Source: Halorussus sp. MSC15.2 (GTDB lineage Archaea > Halobacteriota > Halobacteria > Halobacteriales > Haladaptataceae). From it: 64,000 nucleotides of DNA. The position numbers and the translations under genes were made by a program. The notes beneath the pieces are model-generated. The model did not search any database and was not told the DNA's origin. It was given only the letters and a program-made list of their open reading frames with translations. Below are positions 53,632 to 61,721 of this stretch, one piece after another (the stretch's first letter is position 1; each line of letters begins with the position of its first letter). Location of the stretch: NCBI RefSeq assembly GCF_010747475.1, contig NZ_VSLZ01000004.1, forward strand, positions 62,001-126,000. The letters run 5' to 3'.

Positions 53632-54399
53632 ATGAAAGCAGTCATGTTAGGGGCTGGGCAGGGGTCTCGCTTGCATCCTCGGACCGACGGTAATCCGAAA
53701 CTGTTCCTCGACGTGGACGGGGAGACGATATTCGAGCGCCAACTCGACGCGCTCGCACCGCTGGTCGAGGAGGGACTGGTAGACGAGCGCGTCGTCGTCG
53801 TGCTGGGATACGGGTTCACCGAGGACACGCTCGACGGTCGGAGTCGAACCGAGAAGATAGACGAGTACGTCCGTATCGACGACCGGTTCGAGTTCGAGGT
53901 CGTCGTCCTCCCGTACTGGAACGCGGTGGAGAACGCCGCCTCGGCGCTCGCGGGTCTCAACGTCGTGGACGACGACGCGCTGTTGCTCTGCGGCGACGTC
54001 ATCACGACGGCGGAAGTACTCTCGACGGTGGTCGAGCAATTCCGCGACGACCACCGCCCGGACGGATACAGCACCGTCGCGGCCATCGAAGGCGTGCAGG
54101 ACGAGATGACCGCCGTCCAGTGGGACGAGTCCGGAACCGTCACCGACTACGGCGCTATCGAGGGTCATCAGGAGGCGGGCATCTTCGTCCTGAACCGCGA
54201 CCACTTCGAGACTGCCGGTCGGGTACTGAGTTCGAACGCGGTCGAAGACTGGTTCCCCATCGTCTTTCCGGCGGTGCCGTCGAAGGCCGTGACCATCGAC
54301 CCGCGGCAGCACGTCGAGATAAACACCGAGGACCACTTCCGGGAGGCGGTGCGGAGTCTCCCGCTCGAACCGACGGACAGGAGCGAAATCGAACTGTGA
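53632..54399 (+). CDS. Sugar- or polyol-phosphate nucleotidyltransferase
   Basis: A 255-residue nucleotidyltransferase. MKAVMLGAGQGSRLHPRTDG NPKLFLDVDGETIFERQLDA is the signature with the Gly-rich loop and Lys of the pyrophosphorylase fold; LLCGDVITT carries the catalytic Asp, and EAGIFVLNRDHF and PRQHVEINTEDHF form the C-terminal side. Its closest type by eye is the CTP/UTP phosphocholine- or sugar-phosphate group rather than AglF (shorter, different core). Since a glycerophosphotransferase-like gene follows, it may make a CDP-polyol or CDP-sugar donor. ATG 53632 is fixed by the signature. Confidence 0.8.
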   Translation: MKAVMLGAGQGSRLHPRTDGNPKLFLDVDGETIFERQLDALAPLVEEGLVDERVVVVLGYGFTEDTLDGRSRTEKIDEYVRIDDRFEFEVVVLPYWNAVENAASALAGLNVVDDDALLLCGDVITTAEVLSTVVEQFRDDHRPDGYSTVAAIEGVQDEMTAVQWDESGTVTDYGAIEGHQEAGIFVLNRDHFETAGRVLSSNAVEDWFPIVFPAVPSKAVTIDPRQHVEINTEDHFREAVRSLPLEPTDRSEIEL

Positions 54400-54408
54400 C
54401 GCTCACTG

Positions 54409-55680
54409 ATGAGTGACCCACTCACCGACGCGGTCGGCGCGGTCGTCTCGTACCTGCTCCGGCCGCTCGTCTTCCTCCTGTCGCATCTCGTGCCGCGTAA
54501 CGACCGCGTCTGGGCGTTCACCGCTGACCAGAGCGGTCGATTCGCGGAGAACGGTAAGTATCTCTTCCTCCACGCCGTCGGGCGGTCCGACGAGATTCGT
54601 CCGATATGGCTGGCCCGCGACCGCGAGGTGTTGACGGAACTGCGGGGGCGCGGCTACGAGACCTACCACGTAGACGACTGGCCGGGCAAATACGTCGCGT
54701 TGCGTGCCAGATGCGTGTTCACGTCCCACGGAGTTCCGTTCTGGCAGTACATCGGGGGCGCGACGGTCGTTCAGATGTGGCACGGGAACGCGCTGAAGCG
54801 ACTCGGCAACGACATCGAGTCGGGCACTTCGTTGCTCGTCCGGTCGCACCGGAAACACGTCATCCGCAACTGGGACAGATTCGTGACGACCGGCACCGCC
54901 GACGCACTCGCGCCGTTCACCTCGGCGTTCGACGTCACTCCCGAGCAGGCGCTTCCGACCGGCTACCCCCGCGACGACGTGTTCTTCGAATCGGTCGAGG
55001 GAGCGACGGTCGGTCTCGGCGAGTACGACCGACTCCGGGAGTTGAGCGAGGAAGCCACCCTGATATCGTACATGCCGACCTCCCGCAACGCGTTCGAGGG
55101 CGACCAGGGGACCATCGACGGGAGCGAACTGGGAATCGAGGAACTCGACCGGACGCTGGTCGAACACGACGCGTACCTGCTCCTCAAGGCCCATCCGTGG
55201 TCGAACGTGGAACTCGACGAAGCCGAGTTCGACCGCGTGATTCTGCTCCCCTCCGACCTCGACATCTACCCGGTGCTCCCGCTGGTGGACGTGCTCGTGA
55301 CCGACTACTCGTCGATTTACTTCGACTACCTCCTGCTCGATAGACCGGTGGTGTTCTACGCCTACGACCTCGACGCGTACCGCGACGCCCGCGGGTTCTA
55401 CTTCGACTACGACGAGGTGACGCCGGGACCGAAACCCGAGACCTCGGACGAACTGCACGAGTGGCTACGGCACTTCCTTCAGGGTGACGACGGGTTCGAG
55501 GACGAACGCGCGCGAGTCCGAAATCGGTTCTTCCGGCATCAGGACGGTGGCGCGTCCGAGCGCATCTACCGCCACGTCCGGGACGAGGTTCTCGACCTCT
55601 CGGCGGACAGGTCCGATTCGGTCGAGGACGGCACGCGACGCGACACCGAACGGAGTGTCGAACCCGGGCGGTCGCTGTGA
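54409..55680 (+). CDS. CDP-glycerol glycerophosphotransferase-family (TagB/TagF-like) protein
   Basis: A 423-residue enzyme. Features of the family: an amphipathic N-terminus, [48 protein letters not shown] (the base and acceptor region), the C-terminal [14 protein letters not shown] and [21 protein letters not shown] that bind the CDP-activated donor. Such enzymes attach glycerol- or ribitol-phosphate to glycan primers in bacterial wall teichoic acid. In archaea they are rarer and their product is unknown. It follows the nucleotidyltransferase by nine bases in what is clearly one operon. Confidence 0.85.
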   Translation: MSDPLTDAVGAVVSYLLRPLVFLLSHLVPRNDRVWAFTADQSGRFAENGKYLFLHAVGRSDEIRPIWLARDREVLTELRGRGYETYHVDDWPGKYVALRARCVFTSHGVPFWQYIGGATVVQMWHGNALKRLGNDIESGTSLLVRSHRKHVIRNWDRFVTTGTADALAPFTSAFDVTPEQALPTGYPRDDVFFESVEGATVGLGEYDRLRELSEEATLISYMPTSRNAFEGDQGTIDGSELGIEELDRTLVEHDAYLLLKAHPWSNVELDEAEFDRVILLPSDLDIYPVLPLVDVLVTDYSSIYFDYLLLDRPVVFYAYDLDAYRDARGFYFDYDEVTPGPKPETSDELHEWLRHFLQGDDGFEDERARVRNRFFRHQDGGASERIYRHVRDEVLDLSADRSDSVEDGTRRDTERSVEPGRSL

Positions 55681-55795
55681 AAGCGCCGGACGCGACGGGG
55701 AACCCCCGTAACTGATACACCTATCGGCGGTGAGGAACGTCCGGACCGTTTCGTCTCGCAGGACCCTCTAGGCCGTTATGCTTACGAGTCGGGTC

Positions 55796-55805
55796 CAAAT
55801 ATAAG
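55796..55805 (+). promoter_or_regulatory. TATA-like box of the ABC flippase gene
   Basis: CAAATATAAG lies 38-47 bases before ATG 55843, with a G-run (ATTGGGGGA) between it and the start. The same ATTGGGGGA sits in front of the decayed duplicate at about 51202, so it belongs to the duplicated promoter. Confidence 0.5.
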
Positions 55806-55842
55806 GGAACGGGGATTCTAATCGGACTGTGATTGGGGGACG

Positions 55843-57639
55843 ATGAGCGGGAATATCTCTCGGGGGGAGAAGGTAGCAGCACTCAAAGAACTCGTCTACT
55901 ACAAGCCGCTCCTCATGGGGGTGATAATGACGTTGGGAGTCGTCGCGGCGGTCCTCGAAGGTCTCGGCTTGAGCTTCCTCATTCCGATAATCGAGATTAT
56001 CCAGTCCGGCGGCGAACCCGCCGCGGAGGGCGGCATCGTGGGCGGGTTCGCCCGCGTCTACTCGTTCGTGGGCATCCCGTTCACGCTCGAAACCATCGTG
56101 GCGGGCGTCATCGTGGTGATGGGCGTCCGGTACGCCTCGGGGTTCGGCGTGCTGTGGCTCGGACAGGCGCTCCGGAGCTACTACGAGGGCGACCTGAAAC
56201 GGCAGGCGTTCGACTCGGCACTCGGCGCTCGAATCGCGTACTTCAATCAGAACGGCTCCGACGAGATACTCAACGCCATCGTCACGCAGTCGAAGTACGC
56301 GGCCCGGAGCGTCTCCTACATGGTGAAGATTCTAGAGCGGTCGCTGCTCGCGTTGATGTACGTGGCTATTGCGCTCTACCTCGCGCCGGTGCTGACGCTG
56401 GTGACTGGGACGGTGTTGGCCGCCGTCGCCATCGGAATCCGACAGGGACTCGAATCGGGGTACTCGGTCGGTGACCGCGTCACCGACGCCAACGAGCGGA
56501 TTCAGGAGTCGGCACAGGCCGGGACGCAGGGCATTCGCGAGGTGAAACTGTTCGGCCTGACCGAGGAGGTCCGCCAGAACTTCCACAGCGCCGTGGATAC
56601 GTTCGTGAACTCGACGGTGCGACTCCGGCGGAACGAGTCGGCGGTCAACAACGTCTACCAGTTCGCCAGCGCCATCTCGATATTCGTGCTGATATACCTC
56701 GCGGTCACGTTCACGTCGATGACCCTCGGGATGCTGGGCGTGTTCCTGTTCGCCATGTTCCGACTCGCCCCCATCCTGAGCGTGCTCAACCGCCGGGTCT
56801 ACCAGTTGGAGGGGAACCTCCCGCACGTCATCAGGACCAACAACTTCGTGGCGGAACTCGAACAGAATCAGGAACCGACCACCGGAAGTGAGACGGAGGT
56901 CGACGAGGTTCGGGAGATAGTGTTCGACGACGTCTCGTTCTCGTACGCGAACGACGAACCGGTCCTCGACGGCGTCTCGTTCAGCGTCTCCAAGGGCGAG
57001 TTCGTCGCGTTCGTGGGCCAGTCCGGGGCCGGGAAGTCCACCATCGTTTCGTTGCTGAGTCGGATGTACCTCCCAGACGACGGGGAGATAACCGTGGACG
57101 GTCTCCCAATCGCCGACATCGACCTCGAGACGTGGCGGTCGAAACTCGCCATCGTCAGGCAGAACCCCTACGTCTTCGACGACACCCTCTGGTACAACCT
57201 GACCGTGGGGAACCGGTCGGCGTCGCGCGACGAGGTCGAACGCGCCTGCGAAATCGCGCAGGTCAACGAGTTCCTCGACTCGCTGGCGGACGGCTACGAC
57301 ACCGAACTCGGCGAGGAGGGCGTCAGACTGTCCGGCGGCCAGAAACAGCGAATCGCGCTGGCGCGTGCGCTGTTGAAGGAGGACGCCGACGTCCTCGTAC
57401 TGGACGAGGCGACCAGCGACCTCGACTCGGTGACCGAACAGCGCGTGCAGGCCGGAATCGAGTCGATGGAGCGCGAGTACGCGGTCATCACGATAGCCCA
57501 CCAACTCTCGACCATCCGGAACGCCGACGAGATAAACACTATCGAAGACGGTCGCATCGTCGAGCAGGGGAGCCACGACGTCCTCCTCGACAACGAGGGC
57601 ACCTACGCCGACCTCTACAGTCGTCAGTACTCCGACTGA
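55843..57639 (+). CDS. ABC transporter, membrane-ATPase fusion (PglK/MsbA flippase type)
   Basis: A 598-residue half-transporter. Six membrane helices (about residues 20-330, with a long extracellular loop near AEGGIVGGFARVYSFVGIPF) are followed by a nucleotide-binding domain with Walker A GQSGAGKST, signature LSGGQKQR, Walker B VLVLDEATSDLDS, and H-loop (IAHQLST). It acts as a homodimer. In a glycan cluster the likely task is flipping a lipid-linked oligosaccharide or polymer across the membrane, as PglK does. It has an almost identical but broken copy at 51213. It follows the glycerophosphotransferase-like gene by about 160 bases and has its own promoter. Confidence 0.92.
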   Translation: MSGNISRGEKVAALKELVYYKPLLMGVIMTLGVVAAVLEGLGLSFLIPIIEIIQSGGEPAAEGGIVGGFARVYSFVGIPFTLETIVAGVIVVMGVRYASGFGVLWLGQALRSYYEGDLKRQAFDSALGARIAYFNQNGSDEILNAIVTQSKYAARSVSYMVKILERSLLALMYVAIALYLAPVLTLVTGTVLAAVAIGIRQGLESGYSVGDRVTDANERIQESAQAGTQGIREVKLFGLTEEVRQNFHSAVDTFVNSTVRLRRNESAVNNVYQFASAISIFVLIYLAVTFTSMTLGMLGVFLFAMFRLAPILSVLNRRVYQLEGNLPHVIRTNNFVAELEQNQEPTTGSETEVDEVREIVFDDVSFSYANDEPVLDGVSFSVSKGEFVAFVGQSGAGKSTIVSLLSRMYLPDDGEITVDGLPIADIDLETWRSKLAIVRQNPYVFDDTLWYNLTVGNRSASRDEVERACEIAQVNEFLDSLADGYDTELGEEGVRLSGGQKQRIALARALLKEDADVLVLDEATSDLDSVTEQRVQAGIESMEREYAVITIAHQLSTIRNADEINTIEDGRIVEQGSHDVLLDNEGTYADLYSRQYSD

Positions 57640-57752
57640 CTCGGAATCAGCCACGACCCGTTCACATATTTACACTGTCCTTATGCACTCCGGGTGCGCT
57701 AGCGATTCGTACGGGCCAGTCCCTGCTGGCGATTGTCCCCCGGGTACAGTCA

Positions 57753-59027
57753 ATGAAACCGACGCGACGACGGGTGCTTCTCGGTCTCGGCGCGCTCGCG
57801 GGCGGCGCGGGTCTCACCTACGCGGTGCACGACGACGGTCGAACGGGGAGCGACGAACCTCACGAGCGGGCACCGAAGACGAGGCGAACGATGCGACCGA
57901 CTCGACGCGGTCCGAACTTGACCACCGAAGGAGGGGCGGAGACGACGGGCGAGCGCGGGGCGGAGACGACCGAAGACGCGGCCGAGACCACCACCGAAGA
58001 CGAGGACGAGACGACGAGCGAGCGCGACGTGGACTTCCCCGAGCGATTCGTCGAGTTCTCGTTCGACCGGCGGAACTCCCTCGGGAAGTTCACGGAGCGC
58101 GACTTCGAGTCCAACCTCGAAATCGACGACCGCGGTATCTCCTCGGGGTCGGACTCGCTTCAGGTGACGTTTCAGAAGGGCAGTCACTACGGCACGTCGC
58201 TCCACTACAAGTTCGACGAGGCGGGGTACGCCGACTCCGAGGAACTACACGCACGCTACTACCTCCGGTTCTCGGAGACGTTCGACCTGCCGCGCGGTGC
58301 CGGCGGGAAGTTACCCGGCCCGGCCGGGACGTACGGGCGGGCGGGATGGGGCGGCCGTAGAGCGGACGGAACGAACGGGTGGTCCGCGCGGATGTACTTC
58401 ACCCCGAGCGACGCCCCCGAGCGCCCGATTCAGCTATCGAGCTACGTCTACCACGCCGAGATGGACGGTCGCTACGGCGACATCTTCGAGTGGGACGAGT
58501 CGGCGGCGGGGCGTCTGGAACTCGGTAAGTGGCACCGAATCGACAACTACATCCGATTGAACACTCCCGGCAAGAACGACGGCGTGTTGAGGGGGTGGGT
58601 GAACGGAGAGCGCACGCTCGACGTGACCGACCTTCGATTCCGCGACGTGTGTTGGCTCAGAATCAACCAGTACTGGTTCGACTGCTACTGGGGCGGGTCG
58701 TCCCCCTCTCCCACCGACAATCGGGTGTACTTCGACCGAATGACGCTGTTCTCCGAACACCAACATCCGAACGAGTGGGCCGGGACCGAGACGGGGATGA
58801 CGCCCAGACCCGAGACGTCCGAGGGGACTACCGGACCCGTGGACGCTGAGACCACTGCAACGAACGAAGCGACCGACGCTGACGCTGCGAACACGACCGG
58901 CGGGGAGACCACCCAGAGGACCACGGAGGCGACGGAGACGAGGGAAGCGGAGACGACGATGGAAGCGGAGACGACGAACGAAACGGCCGAGCGGACCACG
59001 ACGGCCGACGAGCAGACGACGAAATAG
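57753..59027 (+). CDS. Tat-exported PL14-like protein with Thr/Glu-rich ends
   Basis: A 424-residue paralogue of the protein at 48563. It begins with a Tat-like RRRVLLGLGALAGGAGLTYA signal (no lipobox Cys) and a disordered Glu/Thr linker (about 40-95). The catalytic jelly-roll (about 98-350) has GGKLPGPAGTYG, GTNGWSARMYF, YVYHAEMDGRYGD and KWHRIDNYIRLNT. The tail (about 355-424) is Thr/Glu/Ala-rich, possibly O-glycosylated or a surface linker. It probably cleaves or binds the surface polymer made by this cluster. ATG 57753 is chosen on the signal peptide; in-frame sequence upstream is Arg-rich. Confidence 0.72.
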   Translation: MKPTRRRVLLGLGALAGGAGLTYAVHDDGRTGSDEPHERAPKTRRTMRPTRRGPNLTTEGGAETTGERGAETTEDAAETTTEDEDETTSERDVDFPERFVEFSFDRRNSLGKFTERDFESNLEIDDRGISSGSDSLQVTFQKGSHYGTSLHYKFDEAGYADSEELHARYYLRFSETFDLPRGAGGKLPGPAGTYGRAGWGGRRADGTNGWSARMYFTPSDAPERPIQLSSYVYHAEMDGRYGDIFEWDESAAGRLELGKWHRIDNYIRLNTPGKNDGVLRGWVNGERTLDVTDLRFRDVCWLRINQYWFDCYWGGSSPSPTDNRVYFDRMTLFSEHQHPNEWAGTETGMTPRPETSEGTTGPVDAETTATNEATDADAANTTGGETTQRTTEATETREAETTMEAETTNETAERTTTADEQTTK

Positions 59028-59120
59028 TCCGCTCGGCGGAATCGCGTGGTGGAACGGAGGACTCGTCCCTCGGAAGCGACTCCGTTTAACCGCCGGAAGA
59101 GCATTCAAATATCTGCCGAG

Positions 59121-59130
59121 ATTTTTATAC
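59121..59130 (+). promoter_or_regulatory. TATA-like box of the GT2 gene
   Basis: ATTTTTATAC lies 24-33 bases before ATG 59154: a clean leaderless-type promoter, and it supports the shorter start. Confidence 0.6.
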
Positions 59131-59153
59131 TATCGGGTTGGCTGTTACGACGG

Positions 59154-60443
59154 ATGAGAACCGTAATCGCGTTCCTGCGGGCCGCGTTGGCGGGGTCACT
59201 GTTGACGGTACTGTACACGAACCTCCTCTATCCGGTGTCGGTCGGACTGGTCGGCGCGATACGGGGACCGGAGTCCAGTGACTCGGGGGATGGGGCATCA
59301 CCCGGCGGAGAGTCCTCGGGCGCGTCGTCGGCGAGCGCCGAATCGACTGACTGCGGGCCGGAAGCATCCCTCCCGAGCGTGTCGCTCGTCGTCGCGGCGT
59401 ACAACGAGGAGGACGTCATCGCCGACAAGATAGAGAACAGTCTCGCGCTCGACTACCCCGACGAGAAGTTGGAAATACTCGTCTTCTCGGACGCGTCGAG
59501 CGACGCCACCGACGACATTGTCCGGTCGTACGAAGGCGTCGAACTGATTCGGGTCGAGGGTCGGGTCGGCAAAACCGAGTGCCAGAACGTCGTCGCCGAC
59601 CGGGCCGACGGCGACATCCTCGTCTTCTCGGACGCCAACAGCATGTACGAACCCGACGCGATACGCCGACTCGTCGCCCGATTCGACGACGACGTGGGGT
59701 GCGTGGTCGGGGGTCTCCACTACGATAACGTCGGCGACAACACCGGCGGCATCCCCGTCTACCGGCGGTTCGAGCGGTTCGTCCAGCGCGCGGAGTCCCG
59801 GACCGGGTCCATCGTCAAGGGGAACGGTGCCATCTACGCGGTTCGGGCCGACGACTACGTCCCGCTCGCGCCCGACCTGATGAGCGACTTCGCCGAACCG
59901 ATGGCGATTCGGTCGCTGGGCAAGCGGGTGACGTTCGCGCCCGACGCGGTGGCGCTCGAACGCGCTCGCGACGACCTCGACTCCCAGCGCGACGCCGAGA
60001 ACCGAATCACGACGCGGTCGTGGCACACGCTCTCGTCGTTCACCGAACTGCTGAACCCCGCCGAGTACGGCACGTACTCGGTCAAACTCTGGTCGCGGAC
60101 GGTGCTGCTGTGGCTCACGCCGGTCTTCCTCGGCGTCGCCGGGTCGTCGGCGCTCCTGCTAACGCTCCTCGAACCGACGCCGCTCCACCTCCTCGTTGCC
60201 GGAGGGTTCGGGGCGTTCGCGCTCTCGGTGGGCGTCACCGCCGGGGCCAAGCGGCGCGGTCGGTCGGTCCCGCTTCCACTGCAGGCGACGTACTACTTCG
60301 CGCTGCTCAACTACAGTCTGCTCGTCGGACTCTCGAACTTCCTCCGGGGTCGCAACGTCGTGACGTGGGACACCGACGAGCGGACCGACGAGACCGACGC
60401 GAGCGAAGCCAGCGAGACCGGCGCGGTCGACCCGCAGGACTGA
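59154..60443 (+). CDS. Membrane GT2 glycosyltransferase
   Basis: A 429-residue protein. An N-terminal helix (FLRAALAGSLLTVLYTNLLYP) is followed by a Gly/Ser-rich loop. The GT2 catalytic domain has SLVVAAYNEEDVIADKIENS, the DxD-like ILVFSDANSMYEP, and MSDFAEPMAIRSLG as the acceptor-Asp region. Two C-terminal helices (about 320-350 and 385-405) follow. The layout resembles processive or polymer-extending GT2 enzymes (CESA-like without the QxxRW motif, which is not seen). It probably adds sugars at the membrane to the cluster's glycan. ATG 59154 is chosen from the promoter spacing; the next gene starts 45 bases after the stop. Confidence 0.85.
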   Translation: MRTVIAFLRAALAGSLLTVLYTNLLYPVSVGLVGAIRGPESSDSGDGASPGGESSGASSASAESTDCGPEASLPSVSLVVAAYNEEDVIADKIENSLALDYPDEKLEILVFSDASSDATDDIVRSYEGVELIRVEGRVGKTECQNVVADRADGDILVFSDANSMYEPDAIRRLVARFDDDVGCVVGGLHYDNVGDNTGGIPVYRRFERFVQRAESRTGSIVKGNGAIYAVRADDYVPLAPDLMSDFAEPMAIRSLGKRVTFAPDAVALERARDDLDSQRDAENRITTRSWHTLSSFTELLNPAEYGTYSVKLWSRTVLLWLTPVFLGVAGSSALLLTLLEPTPLHLLVAGGFGAFALSVGVTAGAKRRGRSVPLPLQATYYFALLNYSLLVGLSNFLRGRNVVTWDTDERTDETDASEASETGAVDPQD

Positions 60444-60454
60444 CTCAGCCGGAT

Positions 60455-60463
60455 GGTTTTACC
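60455..60463 (+). promoter_or_regulatory. TATA-like box of the second GT4 gene
   Basis: GGTTTTACC lies 25-33 bases before ATG 60488, consistent with a leaderless transcript separate from the GT2 gene. Confidence 0.45.
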
Positions 60464-60487
60464 GTCAGTTCGTCGTACGCCGTCTCG

Positions 60488-61693
60488 ATGCCGGACAACC
60501 GAGAGCGAACCGGAGGGTCGCGGGTGACTTCGTCGTCGGCGACCGGTGGCGAACAGAAGGCGTCCGAACCGGGGGTTTCGTCGGCCGACGACGTGCGCAC
60601 GTCCGGGGATGCACCGAGCGCCGAGGCGCAGGTGTTGCACCTGCCGCACTTCGACTCGAACCCGTATCAGAAGAATCTGGCCGAGGCGCTCGAAGCGCGC
60701 GGCGTCTCGGTCACGCTGGCGAGCGGGTATCCGCTGGAGACGATGCGGACGGTCGCGTCCGAGGGGATTCCGGACGTCCTCCACCTCCACTGGATTTCGC
60801 CGTACCTCGTCGGCGACGGGCGACTCCGGAGCGCGGCGAAGGCCGCGGTGTTCCTCGCGGGACTGTTCGTCGCGCGACTCCTCGGCGTCCGAATCGTCTG
60901 GACCGCCCACAATCTAGTCGAACACGAGCGCAGGCACCCGACGTTCGAGCGATTCTGCAAACGATTCCTCGTGCGTCGCGTCTTCGACCGGGTGTTCGTC
61001 CACTGGTCGAGCGCGCGACTCCGACTGGTCGAGGAGTACGGCCTTTCGGGCGAGGAGCGCGCCGACCTCGTGACGATTCCTCACGGCCACTACGTCGAGG
61101 ACTACGAGAACGACATCGACCGCGAGACGGCCCGAAACCGACTCGGTCTCTCCGACGACGCGTTCGTCTTCCTCTACTTCGGTCGCATCCGCCCGTACAA
61201 GCAGGTGCCCGCGCTGGTCGAGGCGTTCGGCCGACTCGACGCTGCCGACGCGCGCCTCGTGGTCGCCGGGAACGCGACCGACGACGAGTTGCACGAGCGG
61301 GTCGCCTCCCGGGCCGCCGCGGACGACCGGGTCCGGTCGGTCCTCGAATACATCCCCGACGACGAGGTACAGACGTACATGAACGCGGCCGACGCCGTGG
61401 TCTTCCCCTTCCGCGATATCTTCACGTCCGGCAGCGTCCTGCTCGCCATGTCGTTCGGAAAGGCGGTCGTCGCACCCGAGTCGGGGTGTCTCCCGGACGT
61501 GGTCGGCGAGTCGGGCGGCGTCCTCTACGACCCCGACGACCCTGTGGGCCTGCCGACCGCCATCCGGAAGGCGCTGTCCCGGGACGTGGCGTGGATGGGT
61601 CGTCGCAACTACGAGACCGCGGTCGGCTACTCGTGGGACGACGTGGCCGAGCGAACCGCCGCCGCCTACGCCGAACTGCTGGACTCGCGCTGA
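60488..61693 (+). CDS. GT4 glycosyltransferase
   Basis: A 401-residue GT-B protein. After an acidic, disordered N-terminus (1-35), the acceptor domain reads VLHLPHFDSNPYQKNLAEAL and VLHLHWISPYLV, then VRIVWTAHNLVEHE. The donor domain has VFLYFGRIRPYKQVPALVEA, VLEYIPDDEVQTYMNAADAV and DIFTSGSVLLAMSFGKAVVA PESGCLPDVV, a GT4-type site. It probably acts at an earlier step of glycan assembly in the cytosol. It is convergent with the formyltransferase fusion gene, 28 bases apart. Confidence 0.87.
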   Translation: MPDNRERTGGSRVTSSSATGGEQKASEPGVSSADDVRTSGDAPSAEAQVLHLPHFDSNPYQKNLAEALEARGVSVTLASGYPLETMRTVASEGIPDVLHLHWISPYLVGDGRLRSAAKAAVFLAGLFVARLLGVRIVWTAHNLVEHERRHPTFERFCKRFLVRRVFDRVFVHWSSARLRLVEEYGLSGEERADLVTIPHGHYVEDYENDIDRETARNRLGLSDDAFVFLYFGRIRPYKQVPALVEAFGRLDAADARLVVAGNATDDELHERVASRAAADDRVRSVLEYIPDDEVQTYMNAADAVVFPFRDIFTSGSVLLAMSFGKAVVAPESGCLPDVVGESGGVLYDPDDPVGLPTAIRKALSRDVAWMGRRNYETAVGYSWDDVAERTAAAYAELLDSR

Positions 61694-61721
61694 GTGGGGT
61701 CGTCGCTCGCCTCCACCGTCG

